From contig NC_079474.1 in assembly GCF_026230105.1 (NCBI RefSeq), positions 26,058,794 to 26,122,793 on the forward strand: a stretch of 64,000 bases of DNA, in the 5' to 3' direction. The first letter of the stretch is position 1; each line of letters begins with the position of its first letter. The stretch is from Diorhabda sublineata (taxonomy: Eukaryota > Arthropoda > Insecta > Coleoptera > Chrysomelidae). Position numbers and translations under genes: made by a program. Below, in pieces: positions 35,220 through 47,459 of this stretch. The notes beneath the pieces were generated by a model that worked only from the letters and a program-made list of their open reading frames with translations, did no database searches and was not told the origin of the DNA.

Positions 35220-38200
35220 ATTTTAAAAGAACACCTCAGATGCCGAAATACTCTAGTTTGTTAATCATAGTTTAGATTCGTAACAATCTTTATCTCTAGT
35301 AAGAAGAATTGAATCATGAAACTACGAGTAGATTGGAATCGGTATTTGATTTTTGAGGTTTTTTGAGGTTTTGAATTCCCAAAAACAAACTTTAAGTGAT
35401 AATCAGTTGTTACAGATAATTCTTTGAAATAGTTGATTCAATATTCATTCAGAAAATCAATACATTTCTATGACTAACATATTTTATTTAAATTGGTCAA
35501 TTTTAATGGTGTAGGATATATTTATAGTGATAATAGTAAATTCAAATATACTCTTTATTTTCCTCGATACTATATAGATAAGAAAATATATTTTATTCAT
35601 ATGCAACTGATGCATGAGAAATTGTTTAAATGAAACAACTTATTGCAATGAAAATTTTCGAAAGTACTCTGAATATATATTTAACTGAACAGTTGGGACG
35701 AAATTCATAGAAAGGTCGCGTCCCAATATGAGAAGATAGAATATTTATGAAAACTTTGTCCCTACACCACTTTAACTTACTGTGGAATCAAGTGGTTTTG
35801 ACATGACATCAACTTGTCAATGGTGGAATTTCGAGCCAAAAACTCCGTTAATTTCCATTCGTAGCATTTCACTAGAACTACATAACATCAGGAAAACTAA
35901 TTCATCAACAAAATTCATACCGTATAGAAATGTTGAGCCAGTCTAACATTTCGCTACAAACGTTTACCTGAAACTCTGCCGCTTAAAAGTTTCCCTCTAC
36001 GCCGTAAAAGCTAATAAGCACTTTATTTAATTGAAACACTACACTTTGGTGAAAAATCGAATTATTTAGTGGTTATGCCTCTTTCGCATTTCCTCTATAT
36101 TCGCAGAATTTACTGTAAAGGACGTTTGTTTTTAATTAAAACTGTTAATGCTTGTTATAAATTGGAAATAAAGTTAAATAGAATATTACATTTTCTATGA
36201 ATATGTACACAAAGAAGCTACAATGAAAAATAAGAGAGTGAACACTGCTAAATATTTCTTTTAGGTAGTAATCCTTTCACGTAGCAATTGAGTAATAATA
36301 ATATTAAATCTCCTCAAAACGTGGGACCTGAACACATCTATTAACTACAAAATTATAGAGAATAAAAAATTTGATTAGAAGTGTAAAGACATGAACAAAA
36401 GTCCCACAATCGCCATACGAATTCTTACATATTTATTCGAAGTCACAGCATGGTTGAACAGATATTTAGAAGAACTCAACAGACTCACAAAGACTATCAT
36501 CACTGTTATCTGCAACCAAACTTGTTCATCAAAAAAATAACTATCAGAAGGAGAAATGAGATTGATTGATATAAAAACTCTTCTTCTTCTTGTTCCTCAA
36601 TAAAAGCCAGAAAGATCAAGAAATAGTTGAAGCAGATAAACAATAGAGTCCACATAATCTCTATCAAGAATATATATCATAAAAGAAAAAATAGACATGA
36701 TAACAAATAACTATTGATGACAAATATGTAAACTGTATGCGGCATCCAACAAATGTTACTATTTTTTCTTTATCTTTCTATTATTAGTTTTCGTTTTGCT
36801 CAGTCTTGTCTCTTGTTGTTGAAACAAAAAATAGTGACCTTTTTGTAGAGGTACAGAATTAGTCACGCCTAGTCATGTTTTAATTTTTTGATCAAGTGAA
36901 AGAGTTTAGTTTATAGAATTTGCTAAAATAAAAATAAGTTGTCCATATTCACCTCCTTACAAATATCGAAATTTTTATGTAACGGATATTTATAATCGGT
37001 GATTCCATTGTACAGCTTTTTCTTTGCATAATACGGAAAACTGTAATAGAAGTAATGAATACTATGACTAGGAGTACCTTCAGTATAAGATAAGCTTGGA
37101 AGAAAATGACAAAAATGTAAAAATAGTTTATACGCCAGATGAATTATTGCAAAATTGATAAAAATTGTTACCTGAATGGAAACGTAATTGGTTCTGAAAA
37201 TATGACAGAAGTTAGATTGCAAACCCTTCTAGATCACATTGCTGAAAAAATATGGAAGTACAAGCGGAAGTTTGCGGCGTTAATCACCTTGATATGTCTC
37301 CCGATTTAATTAGTATTAACTGATATTGATACCTACCGTGATATTGCCCTATATTGGAATCACAAATTAAGCGGCTAGTTTTGGTACAATAAAAATTATC
37401 GCTCTCTCACTATTATCGGTAACCATCCATCATCTTCATCATTATCATGTACTACTTAAGTTTGCATCAGAATCTGTTCTAATGCAAACTGCTTTGATAT
37501 AATTGAAACATATTATTGGGAACCTTTATATAAGACATTATTTGCAATTGCTGTTAAGAAAACAGAAGTCATTGAAGGTTTCTATTTCTCACTTTTTAAT
37601 GGCATCGTCATGACGACATATGTTACGGTGTGTTTATCCTTCACAAATCACGCTCTTTTTTACATGTCGAACGTCTATATTATTCTATTCTTATTCGTCC
37701 CTTGTTAAACCAATGTTGAATATCACACTCTGTAGAGAACGTCTCTGTAAAATGAAGTAACTTGCTGGTGTTCGTATTTGGTTATACCTCAACAATAACA
37801 TCAAGTGTAAATGCCAGAGTGATTTTTTTCGTGGCTAATGACTTTTTGAAGAAACGTATTCAGCGTGTAAGTTTGATTAAATAGAATCGTCGTCATAACT
37901 ATGTATGCTGATATTGATGCCCGTAATGACTAATATATTCCTTTTTTTTCTTTAGAATATGCACCAACTCACTTAAAGAGCCCCCAGCTCTCTTGGAATG
38001 AACAAACCCCTCTCAAACAAATACCCCTTAAATCGAAAGAATGTTCAACATTGACTTATTTGCACCCATTTTTTGGCATCGAACGTGTTTGAATCACATA
38101 TGATCACCTCTGCTCTGTATTCTGTCATGAAAAATTTCACTTTGATTTCACAACCTCTCACCTCACATGCTTAAAATATTACAAGAACTTTTCTTCTAGA

Positions 38201-39230
38201 GCTGTCCATTATTAAAGCTATTTACTCCTTACAAAGTTCCAAGAAAATTGAATCGAATAGTTGCCATCTGGAATCTATATGTTCTGTTGTGGATTCTCGG
38301 TTATGATTTGTTTTCAAAAAAAAAAAAAATTCATCCTCTCATAATTTACCCAGAATATATAAACCATAGAAATGGAAAAAATCTGTTCAAGTGTAATGAT
38401 TGACGGCCTTATTAGCGGCAGTAATGAAAATGTGGATCGTTTTCACATAACGTGTTCTTCAAGCTAATATTTCGTAATTATAAATCATGTATACAAATTA
38501 CTAACATGTAGTTCGAGCTCCACCTAACACCTGCTTAAACTGTTGTTTCGTCGTATAAACATAACCGAAAGTATATCAGTTTAAAGTTGCGTACCTGGTT
38601 TGATTTCGAGTATCAAGACAATGTTTGTAATTTATATCGTCGGGGCGCGAGCGAAAGCACTTTATTATTAATTCGCTGGCAAACACACCCAGCGAATGTT
38701 CGCATTAAATGCAATTTAGTACGTGAGGCTTCCTTAACCGAGTTTTGTTTGTCGACAAATATTGGAAAATAAAATAATCGATCTCGGGGTAAATGATACA
38801 GGACCGGCAAATTGAATTTGACATTTAAGAAACATAGAATAGACGGAAAGGAATGTATTAATTTAGCATAATTTGAAATGATCTTAGTTCACTGATACAA
38901 AGAAACTAAACTCAAAAGTGATTGAAATTACCAACTAGTTGCCAACTGATTCGTGAGATGTGTCTGTATATACAGCAGACTCAATTGTGATCAAAACCTG
39001 ACTGACTCAAAGGTAAACAATAGTTCATTTTGGTTCATAACAACTTAAAGTAATTAAAATTTTCACAATTTTGAGCTTTGCAGAGTTTTTATTTGAGTGG
39101 ATAATAAATAATTGTATTGATACAACATATTCATTTTATCCATCCCTTTTGAAGTTTCACTAGAAAAGATTATTAACCCAAGCGTCAAACCATACAAATC
39201 CCGTTTTAACTTCTTTTGCGAAGATACAAA
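35220..39230. other. Gene-free stretch with CpG-richer patches
   Basis: No protein or RNA gene was recognised. The interval 35830-36130 is less AT-rich than its surroundings, and 38560-38830 is listed separately. The minus-strand frame at 36923-37222 (99 residues) is hydrophobic with no known motif and is probably chance. Confidence 0.5.
38560..38830. other. CpG-richer patch, possible conserved non-coding element or exon
   Basis: There is a clear local rise in CG dinucleotides (TCGTCGGGGCGCGAGCGAAA near 38636, GCGAATGTTCGCATT near 38692, CGATCTCGGGG near 38780) in an otherwise AT-rich desert. Two overlapping frames of 61-65 residues on opposite strands cover it and neither is recognised. An AATAAAATAATCG string follows at about 38768. 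Confidence 0.35.
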
Positions 39231-39234
39231 CTAT

Positions 39235-39640
39235 CCTATCCGTCCATTTTCGGCATATTGCTCACACATTTGGATCTCGGCCCCAAGCATACCGTAAGGA
39301 TGCTCGATTCAATAGAGGAGAGCAATTCGACTTATAGGAGATCCACAATTAACTAGAAACTTGGACAGCTTAAAGCATAGAGGAAAGGTCGGTGACCTGA
39401 CTTTTACCGATGTAACCACAACAAATGCTCTTCGGTGTTGTCCAACGTAATATAACCTAGATCAAGATCTATTAGATAGGCAGACAAGGTTAATGAACAT
39501 TGAGTTCGCTTGCAGGCACCTAGAACGTCAACGCCTGTGGAGTCAATTACCAAGGCACGCCATTCTGGAGCACCACAACGTATAGAAGGTCAAGATCAAT
39601 ATCCACAGGCATCTCCACCAATTGAATGAATCGGATGTAA
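39235..39640 (+). pseudogene. LINE 3' tail, reverse-transcriptase C-terminus
   Basis: The plus strand reads, in shifting frames, AYCSHIW near 39257, the RRAIRLIGDPQLTRNLDSLK segment at 39319-39374, HRGKVGDLTF near 39380, DRQTRLMNIEFACRHLERQ near 39476-39533, LWSQLPRHAILEHHNV to 39582, and KINIHRHLHQ near 39592-39621. The order and wording match the minus-strand copy at 49.0 kb. It is 5'-truncated and frame-shifted. It represents the C-terminal domain and the region after it of a non-LTR retrotransposon. Confidence 0.82.
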
Positions 39641-41366
39641 AAGGGTTTAATCTCTTGTGCTTGCTTTTTAAAAAAATTGATTGAAAAACTGAAATGTAAA
39701 ATTAGTTTTGCGAGTAACAAGAACTGAACTTTCGAGAACGTGAAAATAGTTCAAGAGAAGCGTTGAAAATGTGTGATTATTGTTATTAAAAAAATAAGCA
39801 GTAAAAAAGTACTTTTAGTAACCTTCACTGCAGATCCCAAGTAGAAATGTACCAAGCAATAAAAGAAGGAATACATTTGAAGAAATAATGACTCGCGTCT
39901 CTGATGATTGTATATTTTTTGTTGATGGGTATGTTAACAGACAAAATTGCCGCTCCATGAGCAATGAAACTCTACTAGTAAGGTCATACCGAGTACTCTC
40001 CAAAGAAAAGTATCGTTGGGCCTGGTATTCTAGGAAGTTATATTTGTGCTCCTATCAATATAATTCTAAGTAATGAGGTCTACTTGCTACTAATAATTCG
40101 AGAAATAATAAACCTGGTATTAACTACTGATAATTGATAATTTTGCCAGAAGATGGACATCCACGAGATCATTTTCACTTATTTAGACAAACAAAAACAA
40201 ACAAATTATTTCCACAATATTACTTAATTATTCTAAAAATAATACAAAACTAGATCAAGTTTTTGGTATTTCAGAAAGACTACATCTTTTAAACAAGTTA
40301 TTCCTCATTCCCGTATTTTATTAGAAATTTTCACTGCCCGTGTTAAAGGGTTGATGTGATTTTTAATGATTTCAAACCTCAAAAATTTTATACGAGGACC
40401 GAAATAGTATGTTTTCAAATTGATATATCCAAGTTTTAAGAAGAAAGAAAATAACTTTCCTTTCGTTATTTTGGTGTGTATTATACCGAAGTAATATTTC
40501 ACAAATTACATTTTCACAGAACTGACAAGCAATATGAGATAATATATTATCAAGAAAACGAAATGTGCTGAAACCTGTTTTGGAGGAAGGCTATCCCGAA
40601 TTTTGATGTGATTTATAAGCTTTGCAGCAGTAAGCAGAACCTTACCTATCAACGTACGTGTCTATAAGTTGTTTGGAAGTTACCGTTTCAAATAGATAAC
40701 ACTATTAATATTAGTCTCAGATATTGGGAATGAGTATTGGACTAAAAATATATGTTTGTACAAAATGAACTTTATGAATACTATATATTTTATATTTGTG
40801 ATGATAAGTCTCAATACGAAATACTATTCTTAAACGGAGCTAGAGGTTTTGAAAATGATTGGAAGTAAAAGCAATTACGATTAAAAAAATTTTACTCTTT
40901 GCATTGTTTCATTCAAAAATATGTAACAGTTTCCAATAAGTTTCTTTTCAACAAACAAATGGCCCATTTGGTTCAAATACAGATTCTCAAAAGCAAAAAT
41001 ATATAAAAATACTGTAAAAGGGTACACGGTCAAATTTGGGCGTCAATTTTCATGTTATCGTTGAATCAAATCTTGAACAGTTGAGCCAATAGATCAACTT
41101 AATTTGTTTAGCTTGGAAATCATATTTCAGTTTTATCCTTTCCGAGAAAATACTTGTGCTGTTTGCATCTTCTGTCTTAAATAACAATAAGCATTCTGTG
41201 TAAAAAAAAAGATAAAAGGTGTGGAGAATTTTTAAAATTTTGGTATTGATATACACAAAAAAATTATTACAGGTGAAAATCTGGCTAGTGGTACCAATTT
41301 GGAGACATAATTAGCACCTCAATAATATCGTCATCCTTTGAATTACCTTGAATCTCATGTTTTTTG

Positions 41367-41600
41367 TCATTGTCATTTTTGACAGTTGTGTAGTCAATGG
41401 TTTCAAGGCGATAACTGAATTCTCATTTGTCAAACACACCCCCAATCAAAATCTATCAAATACGTCAAACAATTAAATTTTTTGATAAGCACGTCAGACA
41501 AGAACGCACACTTTTGAAAAATTTGACACTAAGTTTTTAATAAAAACTTGATAAACAATTAAAGCGTGTACAGAGCCCATTGACAATTGACAATTAAATA
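41367..41600. promoter_or_regulatory. Cluster of TGACA/TGTCA pentamers, speculative regulatory site
   Basis: Within about 235 bp there are at least seven TGACA or TGTCA pentamers (for example TTGTCATTGTCATTTTTGAC near 41368 and ATTGACAATTGACAATT near 41578), plus CGTCAAAC and CGTCAGAC variants. TGACA is the core bound by Meis/Homothorax-type homeodomain proteins. The assignment rests on motif density only, and AT-rich DNA throws up such pentamers often. Confidence 0.2.
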
Positions 41601-42528
41601 AATAAGATATATGTACCCATAAAATTATTATTTGAATATATTTGATAAAATTCATGGAAGATCTTCTTTAGTAAAATCTTTTGAGAATTTGATGATAAAT
41701 TTTATTACGTATGAGTAGATATAATTGAATCAATATGTGATTCCCAAATAACACTCAATGTGTTGAGCTTGAACTTGTGATTGTTTTCGTTTTAGAAAAA
41801 GAAGGGCTACGCTTTTCCTGATCGATATATTTCTTATAGTACTGGCAAAGATATACTGCAGCACTGCCATTATTATAAGGCTAATCTCATACTTTTAATA
41901 TAGTGAGGAAATAAGTGATATCTCCTATAACTTGTTCTTGGTTTCTATGATTACCCAGTTTTCGAATACTTTAGAAGTTCTATTTGAAGTGGTCTTCGCC
42001 TATAATTGGAAAAATTGAATAAGTACGAGTATTTTAAGAAATCTGTTTGGCTAGTGATTTCAGACGAATGAAAGGAAAGAAGTAATTGTTGAAATATACG
42101 CTTTTTGTGTAACTAAGAGTTTATTTGAAGATTTCAAAATGACGAATTCATTGCACTGAGTATACATACTTGAAAAGAGAATATGTTATGAGATATTTTT
42201 TGGGGTAATTCAACTTTTCCATTGAATAGTCCGTTCTCCATCTAAAGCGCCTCGTATTACACCAGTAAGCTGATTAAATTACATATATTGAATCTAACTA
42301 ATATATATCAATTCCATCGTGCATGATTTTATGAGACAAATCAAATTTTTCTTGTATATTTTGGTATTGAGAATCATGTACAATTTTTCGAGAGATATTC
42401 ATCGTAGTTGTGTTATAAAAATTGATTTTTCGCAATTTTTTATGCTCACATACGACAAGCTCACCTTATTTGAGATTACAACCAATAAAAAATGATTCAT
42501 CTCCTTTCAGGTTGAAGGAAATATATGA

Positions 42529-42801
42529 ATGTTGTCTCACCTCTATGATAAAACTACGTTCATTTCTATGGTGTTACAGCGATGCTGTTTGCATACCCTC
42601 ATGAAAATTATTCGGCGAGTCTCTCGCGTGTTTGATGCATGGCCTGCTATAAACACATACATCAGCCAACCCGAAACCGTATTAACGGATAAAGGTAATC
42701 GGGTTGTGCAGCTCCCTCTCGACAAATGTTTCCGGCTTGGATCTCGCCACGGCGTACACAACGTCGTGACGTTCCACCAAAATTGGCTTTATGAATTCTG
42801 A
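42529..42801 (+). other. CpG-richer patch with a 90-residue open frame
   Basis: The interval 42590-42850 is markedly richer in CG than its neighbours (TCGGCGAGTCTCTCGCGTG near 42611, CTCGCCACGGCGTACACAAC near 42742, CCGCCGTCACGGCATT near 42813). The plus frame runs through it and ends WLYEF; a 72-residue minus frame overlaps. I recognise no family in either. It could be a short exon, an untranslated exon or a conserved non-coding element. The frame alone is weak evidence for a protein. Confidence 0.3.
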
Positions 42802-43867
42802 TAGAACTCATACCGCCGTCACGGCATTAATTCTGTAACTAAATTCAAATAAATCCATTGGATATGCCATCGAATGAAATTGAAAGGTGATGTTTGAATC
42901 CCTCGATACGGTAACATAATTGGTTCATTATTTTTTCATTTGATTCAAAATATGACGTTAATATTATGATCTTCATCAATAAACTGTAAATAAGAGAACA
43001 AGGGACAGGATGATCACATTATAAACAAAGAATAAATTGAAGTTAAGGGTGAAGTTTCGGTATGAGCATTATTTCCTAGTGTTGAAAATTGAATAAATGA
43101 CATAACACTATCTTATAATAAAACAATATCACAAATAACAAATGAAAATAATGAAAAGGAGCTTAAAAAATCTAGAAATTGCTCTGGTAGACGAAAATGC
43201 AATTGTTTCCAAACTTCTCAAAAAACCTCTACAGTTCTAGGAAGTAAGAATTCTGAACAGATATAAAATAAATATCAATGGTTCAGATCAAAGCAAATAT
43301 TAGTTATGAACATAACCTAGAAATTCACCAGATATTACTGACTCAAGATAGCCTTTGCTAATTCAATTTGGAATTAAATATGTGACAGCATAGAAAATAA
43401 ATACAATAATAACTATACAACTGATTGCAATAATAATAACTAATATAACTATCGCAACATTTTCCATTAATCATTGAAATGAGGGAGATTTGTTATAAAA
43501 GAGAAAGTTCATAAAGGCAATTGCGATGGAAATATACACAGAAAAGATTGCACATATGACCTTAAACATCAATGCTTAGCATACATCAACAATTTAATGA
43601 CACCAGAAGCAGAGGATGAATAAAAGAAGTATTAAAACGTCTAGAATCTTATGCAAAGTGAAAATTCTTCCATTTAAAAGTGTTGACATACTTGATAATG
43701 AGAAAATGTATTGAAGGAATAGATTGTGACTTGAAATGAAGAAACTTCTTTGACAACAAAGCATCAACTATGAACAACGCCAAATAATCCTTCGAACAGT
43801 TTTATTACATAACACTAAATGATACTTAAGGCTAAAAGAGAGAATAGCAAACAAATGAAAACATTGG

Positions 43868-43915
43868 ATCCATGGTTCCCAAACTGGTCGAGGTGAACCA
43901 CCAGAAGTCCGCGGA
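43868..43915 (+). mobile_element. Possible orphan hAT terminus
   Basis: The string CCATGGTTCCCAAACTGGTC, running on into GAGGTGAACCACCAGAAGTC, resembles hAT ends that begin CAGTGGTTCCCAAA and run into a GGACCACC-type motif. I found no inverted partner within the next 2 kb and no 8-bp duplication. Confidence 0.4.
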
Positions 43916-44348
43916 AAACTCAATCTATCTATCATCGCGATTTAATTCCATTTTTTGACTAAAATGAATTTTTCAAGTATCTTCAAATAACTCAAATAGC
44001 AGTCGTGTAATAACACGTTCTGAGTTCATTCTCAGTTAAAAATGATGACAATAGCAAATTTGACATATCTGGTTGCCATATCTCAAAACTTGAGTAACAA
44101 CCCTCGTATGATTGGTCGTTCTCCCAAGTTAATGCAAACCCATTATTGAGAATGGAAAAAATACTCTTTCGAATTGAGAAGATAAAATTTCAATTAGTCT
44201 AGTTTCCAAAAAAAAAATTCTAAGATGTAAACTACAAAAAGAGCTTAACGTCAAATCCATGTCGATGCGAAGGAATTAAATTAGGTGAATTGTTTGAAAA
44301 ATGACAGGAAACAAACTTCCTGTCACTATCTAAATTCGAATGTATTAT

Positions 44349-44615
44349 TCAGAAAGTTCTCAGTGCACAATAACAGCCATTGTCACGGTAGCTACTAGCT
44401 TTTGGGACATTTAATTTGAAACACGACTCTTTGTTAGTGAATGCCTTCTCTTTTCCAGGCTTTGTAATTAATTTAAAATGTTTGTAACTGCTTTCGTGTG
44501 GCCAAAACAGAAATTCGGATTTCTTTGAATGGATATTCGTACACAAAAGAGGTACGATTATTTCTTTACCATTAGATGATTGGAAAAAAAAGGAAAAAAA
44601 AGATATTTCATTCAA
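44349..44615 (-). pseudogene. Unassigned minus-strand frame next to LINE endonuclease
   Basis: This 88-residue open frame on the same strand lies downstream of the LINE endonuclease pieces at 44.8-45.5 kb. It contains no RT motif that I recognise. Position and strand make it a candidate for further decayed sequence of the same retrotransposon, but that is inference. Confidence 0.25.
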
Positions 44616-44795
44616 TTACATGGAGATTATATTGAAAAATATATCACGAATTGATTAGATAACCATTTCTTGTATATATGCTCTAATCAGTATATTATCT
44701 TTACGTAGTATGAGTGAAAAAGTGCTTTTCCGTTTTTTTTCCCTTAGTTTTTCACTTTTATTCTTATTGTAGTTTAAGTAAATTATTTTATAACT

Positions 44796-45460
44796 TCATA
44801 ATAATTTCACGTTAATATTGTTATGAATCGAAATGTTTGTATATATTTTTCCTAGATAATTATCATAACTGCCTTTTAAAACGAAAAAGCCTAAATGTTC
44901 CATTATTTCTCCTAATAATTTACTCCGTATATAAATAACGTTGTTTCTCGAATCACGGCCTTCTAAGAAAAGATCAAAGTTCAGTGCATTGCTATCTTCA
45001 GTGCCATACAGATGATCTAGTCTTGCATTGAAACTGTCATATATAACAAAATGAGTATTAAGAAATGTAGACGTTGACTTTCTCGTAGTTTTTTTGAGCA
45101 TCTATATTCAGGTGTAATGAACCAGCCCCGGTTTGACATATAGAACACCTGAAATAATAAAAGCATCATATAAATTCAATCTTAAAAATATTATTTAGGC
45201 CCACAATATTTACAGTGTTTAGTCCTGGACCAGGCGACTCTTGTGTAATCTAGGTATCCAAAAGGCAAATGATAGGAAAGCTATTAAAATATTCAGTCTC
45301 ATTTAAGGCACTTATCCATTGGGAGTTCCAGACCAGTACTTGTATGTGATTCAATATATTGCAACATTTTTTCTCTTTTGTTTCCTTACATATTTTCTTT
45401 ACCGTTTTTGTTGCGTCGCCTGAGTCAAAAAGATTCTTTGAAACAGATTTTGGATGCACT
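44796..45460 (-). pseudogene. Non-LTR retrotransposon endonuclease (EEP-type) pseudogene
   Basis: The minus strand carries, in order, VLVWNSQWISALN and YFNSFPIICLLDT (45250-45459), where LINE endonucleases have a WN(x)n...FDIICLTETW block. The middle of the domain follows at 44796-45101: YDSFNARLDHLYG, DLFLEGRDSRNNV and LGEIMEHLGFFVLKGSYD. The last corresponds to the usual segment in which a GDFNAR block is followed by a name like NRRGxxLLxFxxxxGLxxLNG. Here the GDF of the catalytic GDFNAR reads YDSFNAR, and the Glu of the ETW block is replaced. Frames are broken between the pieces. It is a dead LINE fragment. Confidence 0.72.
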
Positions 45461-45464
45461 GAGT

Positions 45465-45827
45465 TATTTATTTTCGTAGTCTATTAGATGAAAGTACATT
45501 GATAATCCAATTATCCATTGCAACCTTTCAGTTTTCACTTTGAATAGGCGTAGTCAAGAATTGAGCAAAATGTTCCGCTAAATCAGGTTCATCGCTCTGA
45601 GTAGATTTGCCATTATATGGACTAATATGAAACACATATTTTGTGAAAATGTCACATAATTAGGATACTTTTAGTTCGTCCTTTTCTGGAATAGAGACTG
45701 GCCTCGAAATCCTTAAGGCTGCTTCTCAATTGTGACATACTATTAGGAGTTTCATTTCACAATCTTCAGAATTTGATTCAGTATATCCCTGAAAAACATA
45801 ACTGAAATATGAACAAATGATCTAAGC
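45465..45827 (-). other. Possible 5' part of the same LINE
   Basis: Minus-strand translations contain hydrophilic segments such as STQSDEPDLAEHFAQFL near 45610-45560, but no domain I can name. The location directly upstream of the endonuclease suggests the end of a first open reading frame or linker. Confidence 0.25.
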
Positions 45828-47250
45828 CATAGATGGGGAACCTGCGGCCTCCACGAGGTTCTTGTGCGGCCCTTTGCCACCTATTACAAAATGGTAGAGT
45901 TTATTTTATTCGTGCTATAACTAAAGATTTTTTCAATGTTACAAAGAACTACTTGCGTTGGATACACTAACTGGAAGAACTCGCGGAGCCGATATTTTCG
46001 AAAACTTCAAAGAAGTATGTTATAAATTACAGTTGAATGTCAGTAATTTAGTCAGTGTCTGCACCGATGGCGCACCTTCCATGAGAGGCAAAAAAGAAGG
46101 ATTCGTTGCTTTGTTAAAAAAGGAAAACTTGAACTTGAAAAAATTGATACCATTCCACTGCATTTTGCATCAGCAAAATCTACCATTTTGCAAGACACTC
46201 TGGATAGAGCCATTGGAGCCATTGTCAACGTATCCGTGTGTATGCGTATCCGTGAATTTCGGCAGATGCTCTCTTTAGATGAGGAAACATATAGTGTTGA
46301 CCTACCATACTACTGCAAGGTTCGCTGGCTATCAACAGGTCAGGTTTTGATAAAAGTTTTGTCTTTACGACGACAAATTTTAAACTTTTATCAAGAACAA
46401 GGAAAATAATGTGATCTATCAGATGAAGTATTTCTCAGAAACCTTGCATTTTTGTCTGATATGATGACAAAACAAAACAATTTAAATATTTGCCTGCAAG
46501 GTGAAATGAGGTATATTTATGAAATGTGGCAAAAGATCCAAGCGTTTAGAAAAAAATTATCATTTTTCAAAACATTGCCTTGTCGATCGGAAATATCAGC
46601 ACAACACTTCCCGGAGCTAGCTAAAATGTTAAATGAGCACAACTATGAAAATAAAATATTCGATGAATATGTAGGTGTCTTGGATTGTTTATTAGAAGAG
46701 TATACTAATAGATGTTCTGATTTTGACGAGCACACTCCTGCTATGAAACTGGCATTTGAACCACATTTAACAGATTTATCCGAGGCTCCTGCAGAACTAC
46801 AAATGGAGTTAATTGATTTAGAGGAAGATAGTATCATCAAATTCCTTTTTAACGCTAAAAAGGATCCCATAGAAATCTGGAAAAATGCTGTTGAATATCG
46901 ATACTTTCGAGAACATGCTCGCCGTTTACTTTCCTGCTTCGGAAGTACCTACTGTTGCGAGACAACATTTTCTCTCATGTCAAAAATAAAAACAAATTTA
47001 AGAAAGCAAATTACAGGTGCACATTTAGAGGATCAATTAAAGCTGTGTGTCACGAAGCTTGATCCATATATACTATTACTGTCATACAAAAAACAAAGCC
47101 AAATAAATCACTAACTTAGTGAATAAAAAAATATTTTTTATTGTATTTTTTTATAATATTTTTATATTATTTTATATTTATATTATATTTAAAATTTTGT
47201 AGTATTATATTTTATGTGGCCTCTAATGGTAAAAAGGTTCCCCACCTCTG
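45828..47250 (+). mobile_element. hAT element, 5'-deleted, with TIRs and 8-bp duplication
   Basis: The left end reads CATAGATGGGGAACC from 45828. The reverse complement of the right end reads CAGAGGTGGGGAACC, giving 13 of 15 matches. Immediately outside are ATCTAAGC (45820-45827) and ATCTAAAC (47251-47258), an 8-bp target duplication with one difference. Eight-base duplications and CA(G)-starting ends are typical of hAT elements. At 1,423 bp the copy lacks the coding space for the N-terminal half of a transposase. It sits between minus-strand LINE-like pieces, so it may be nested in an older LINE. Confidence 0.92.
45925..47114 (+). pseudogene. hAT transposase pseudogene, N-terminus missing
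   Basis: Homology starts abruptly near 45930 (YKELLALDTLTG), the position that normally follows several hundred residues including a BED-type zinc finger and the first catalytic Asp. VSVCTDGAPSMRGKKEG at 46044-46094 is the second catalytic block. IPFHCILHQ is at 46147-46173. A frame change near 46190 leads to TYSVDLPYYCKVRWLSTGQV at 46288-46347. An in-frame TAA at 46407-46409 precedes the last part (46452-47114), which ends in the hAT dimerisation region: FREHARRLLSCFGSTYCCET, FSLMSKIKTNLR and LEDQLKLC. The wording resembles the GTF2IRD2/ZBED-like hAT group. Deletion, frame shift and stop make it inactive, although the C-terminal 220 codons are intact. Confidence 0.9.
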
Positions 47251-47270
47251 ATCTAAACATTTTCCTCATG

Positions 47271-47453
47271 TCAGAGCAGGATTGGTGTACAGTATATATA
47301 CTCTTCACGCTTTAGAAACTCTCTTGTTTCAAGAGAGTCATCAAAACTTGTTCCTGAATTTTCTGAACGATGTCGTTTTAAATATAGTTTTATAAGTAAT
47401 AGAATTAGTTCTACAAAAGGTACCACTTCTTTGAAAATTGATGTAGATGCCAC
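47271..47453 (-). other. Unassigned 60-residue minus-strand frame
   Basis: The frame lies directly beyond the hAT duplication, on the same strand as the LINE pieces on the other side. It contains KLYLKRHRSENSGTSFDDSL, which has no known motif. It may be the continuation of the LINE split by the hAT insertion, or chance. Confidence 0.2.
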
Positions 47454-47459
47454 TAGATT

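Larger units (their letters stand above)
39645..43865. other. Gene-free AT-rich stretch with two notable patches
   Basis: No gene was recognised. It contains the TGACA-rich cluster (41367-41600) and the CpG-richer patch (42590-42850), described separately. Open frames near 39815-40073 overlap antisense and are unrecognised. Confidence 0.5.

Noticed and set aside
36923..37222. 99-residue minus-strand frame as a membrane protein
   Set aside because: Its hydrophobicity follows from AT-rich codons; no signal or repeated transmembrane pattern and no homology recognised.
46643..46870. 75-residue minus-strand frame
   Set aside because: Antisense of the hAT transposase C-terminal half.
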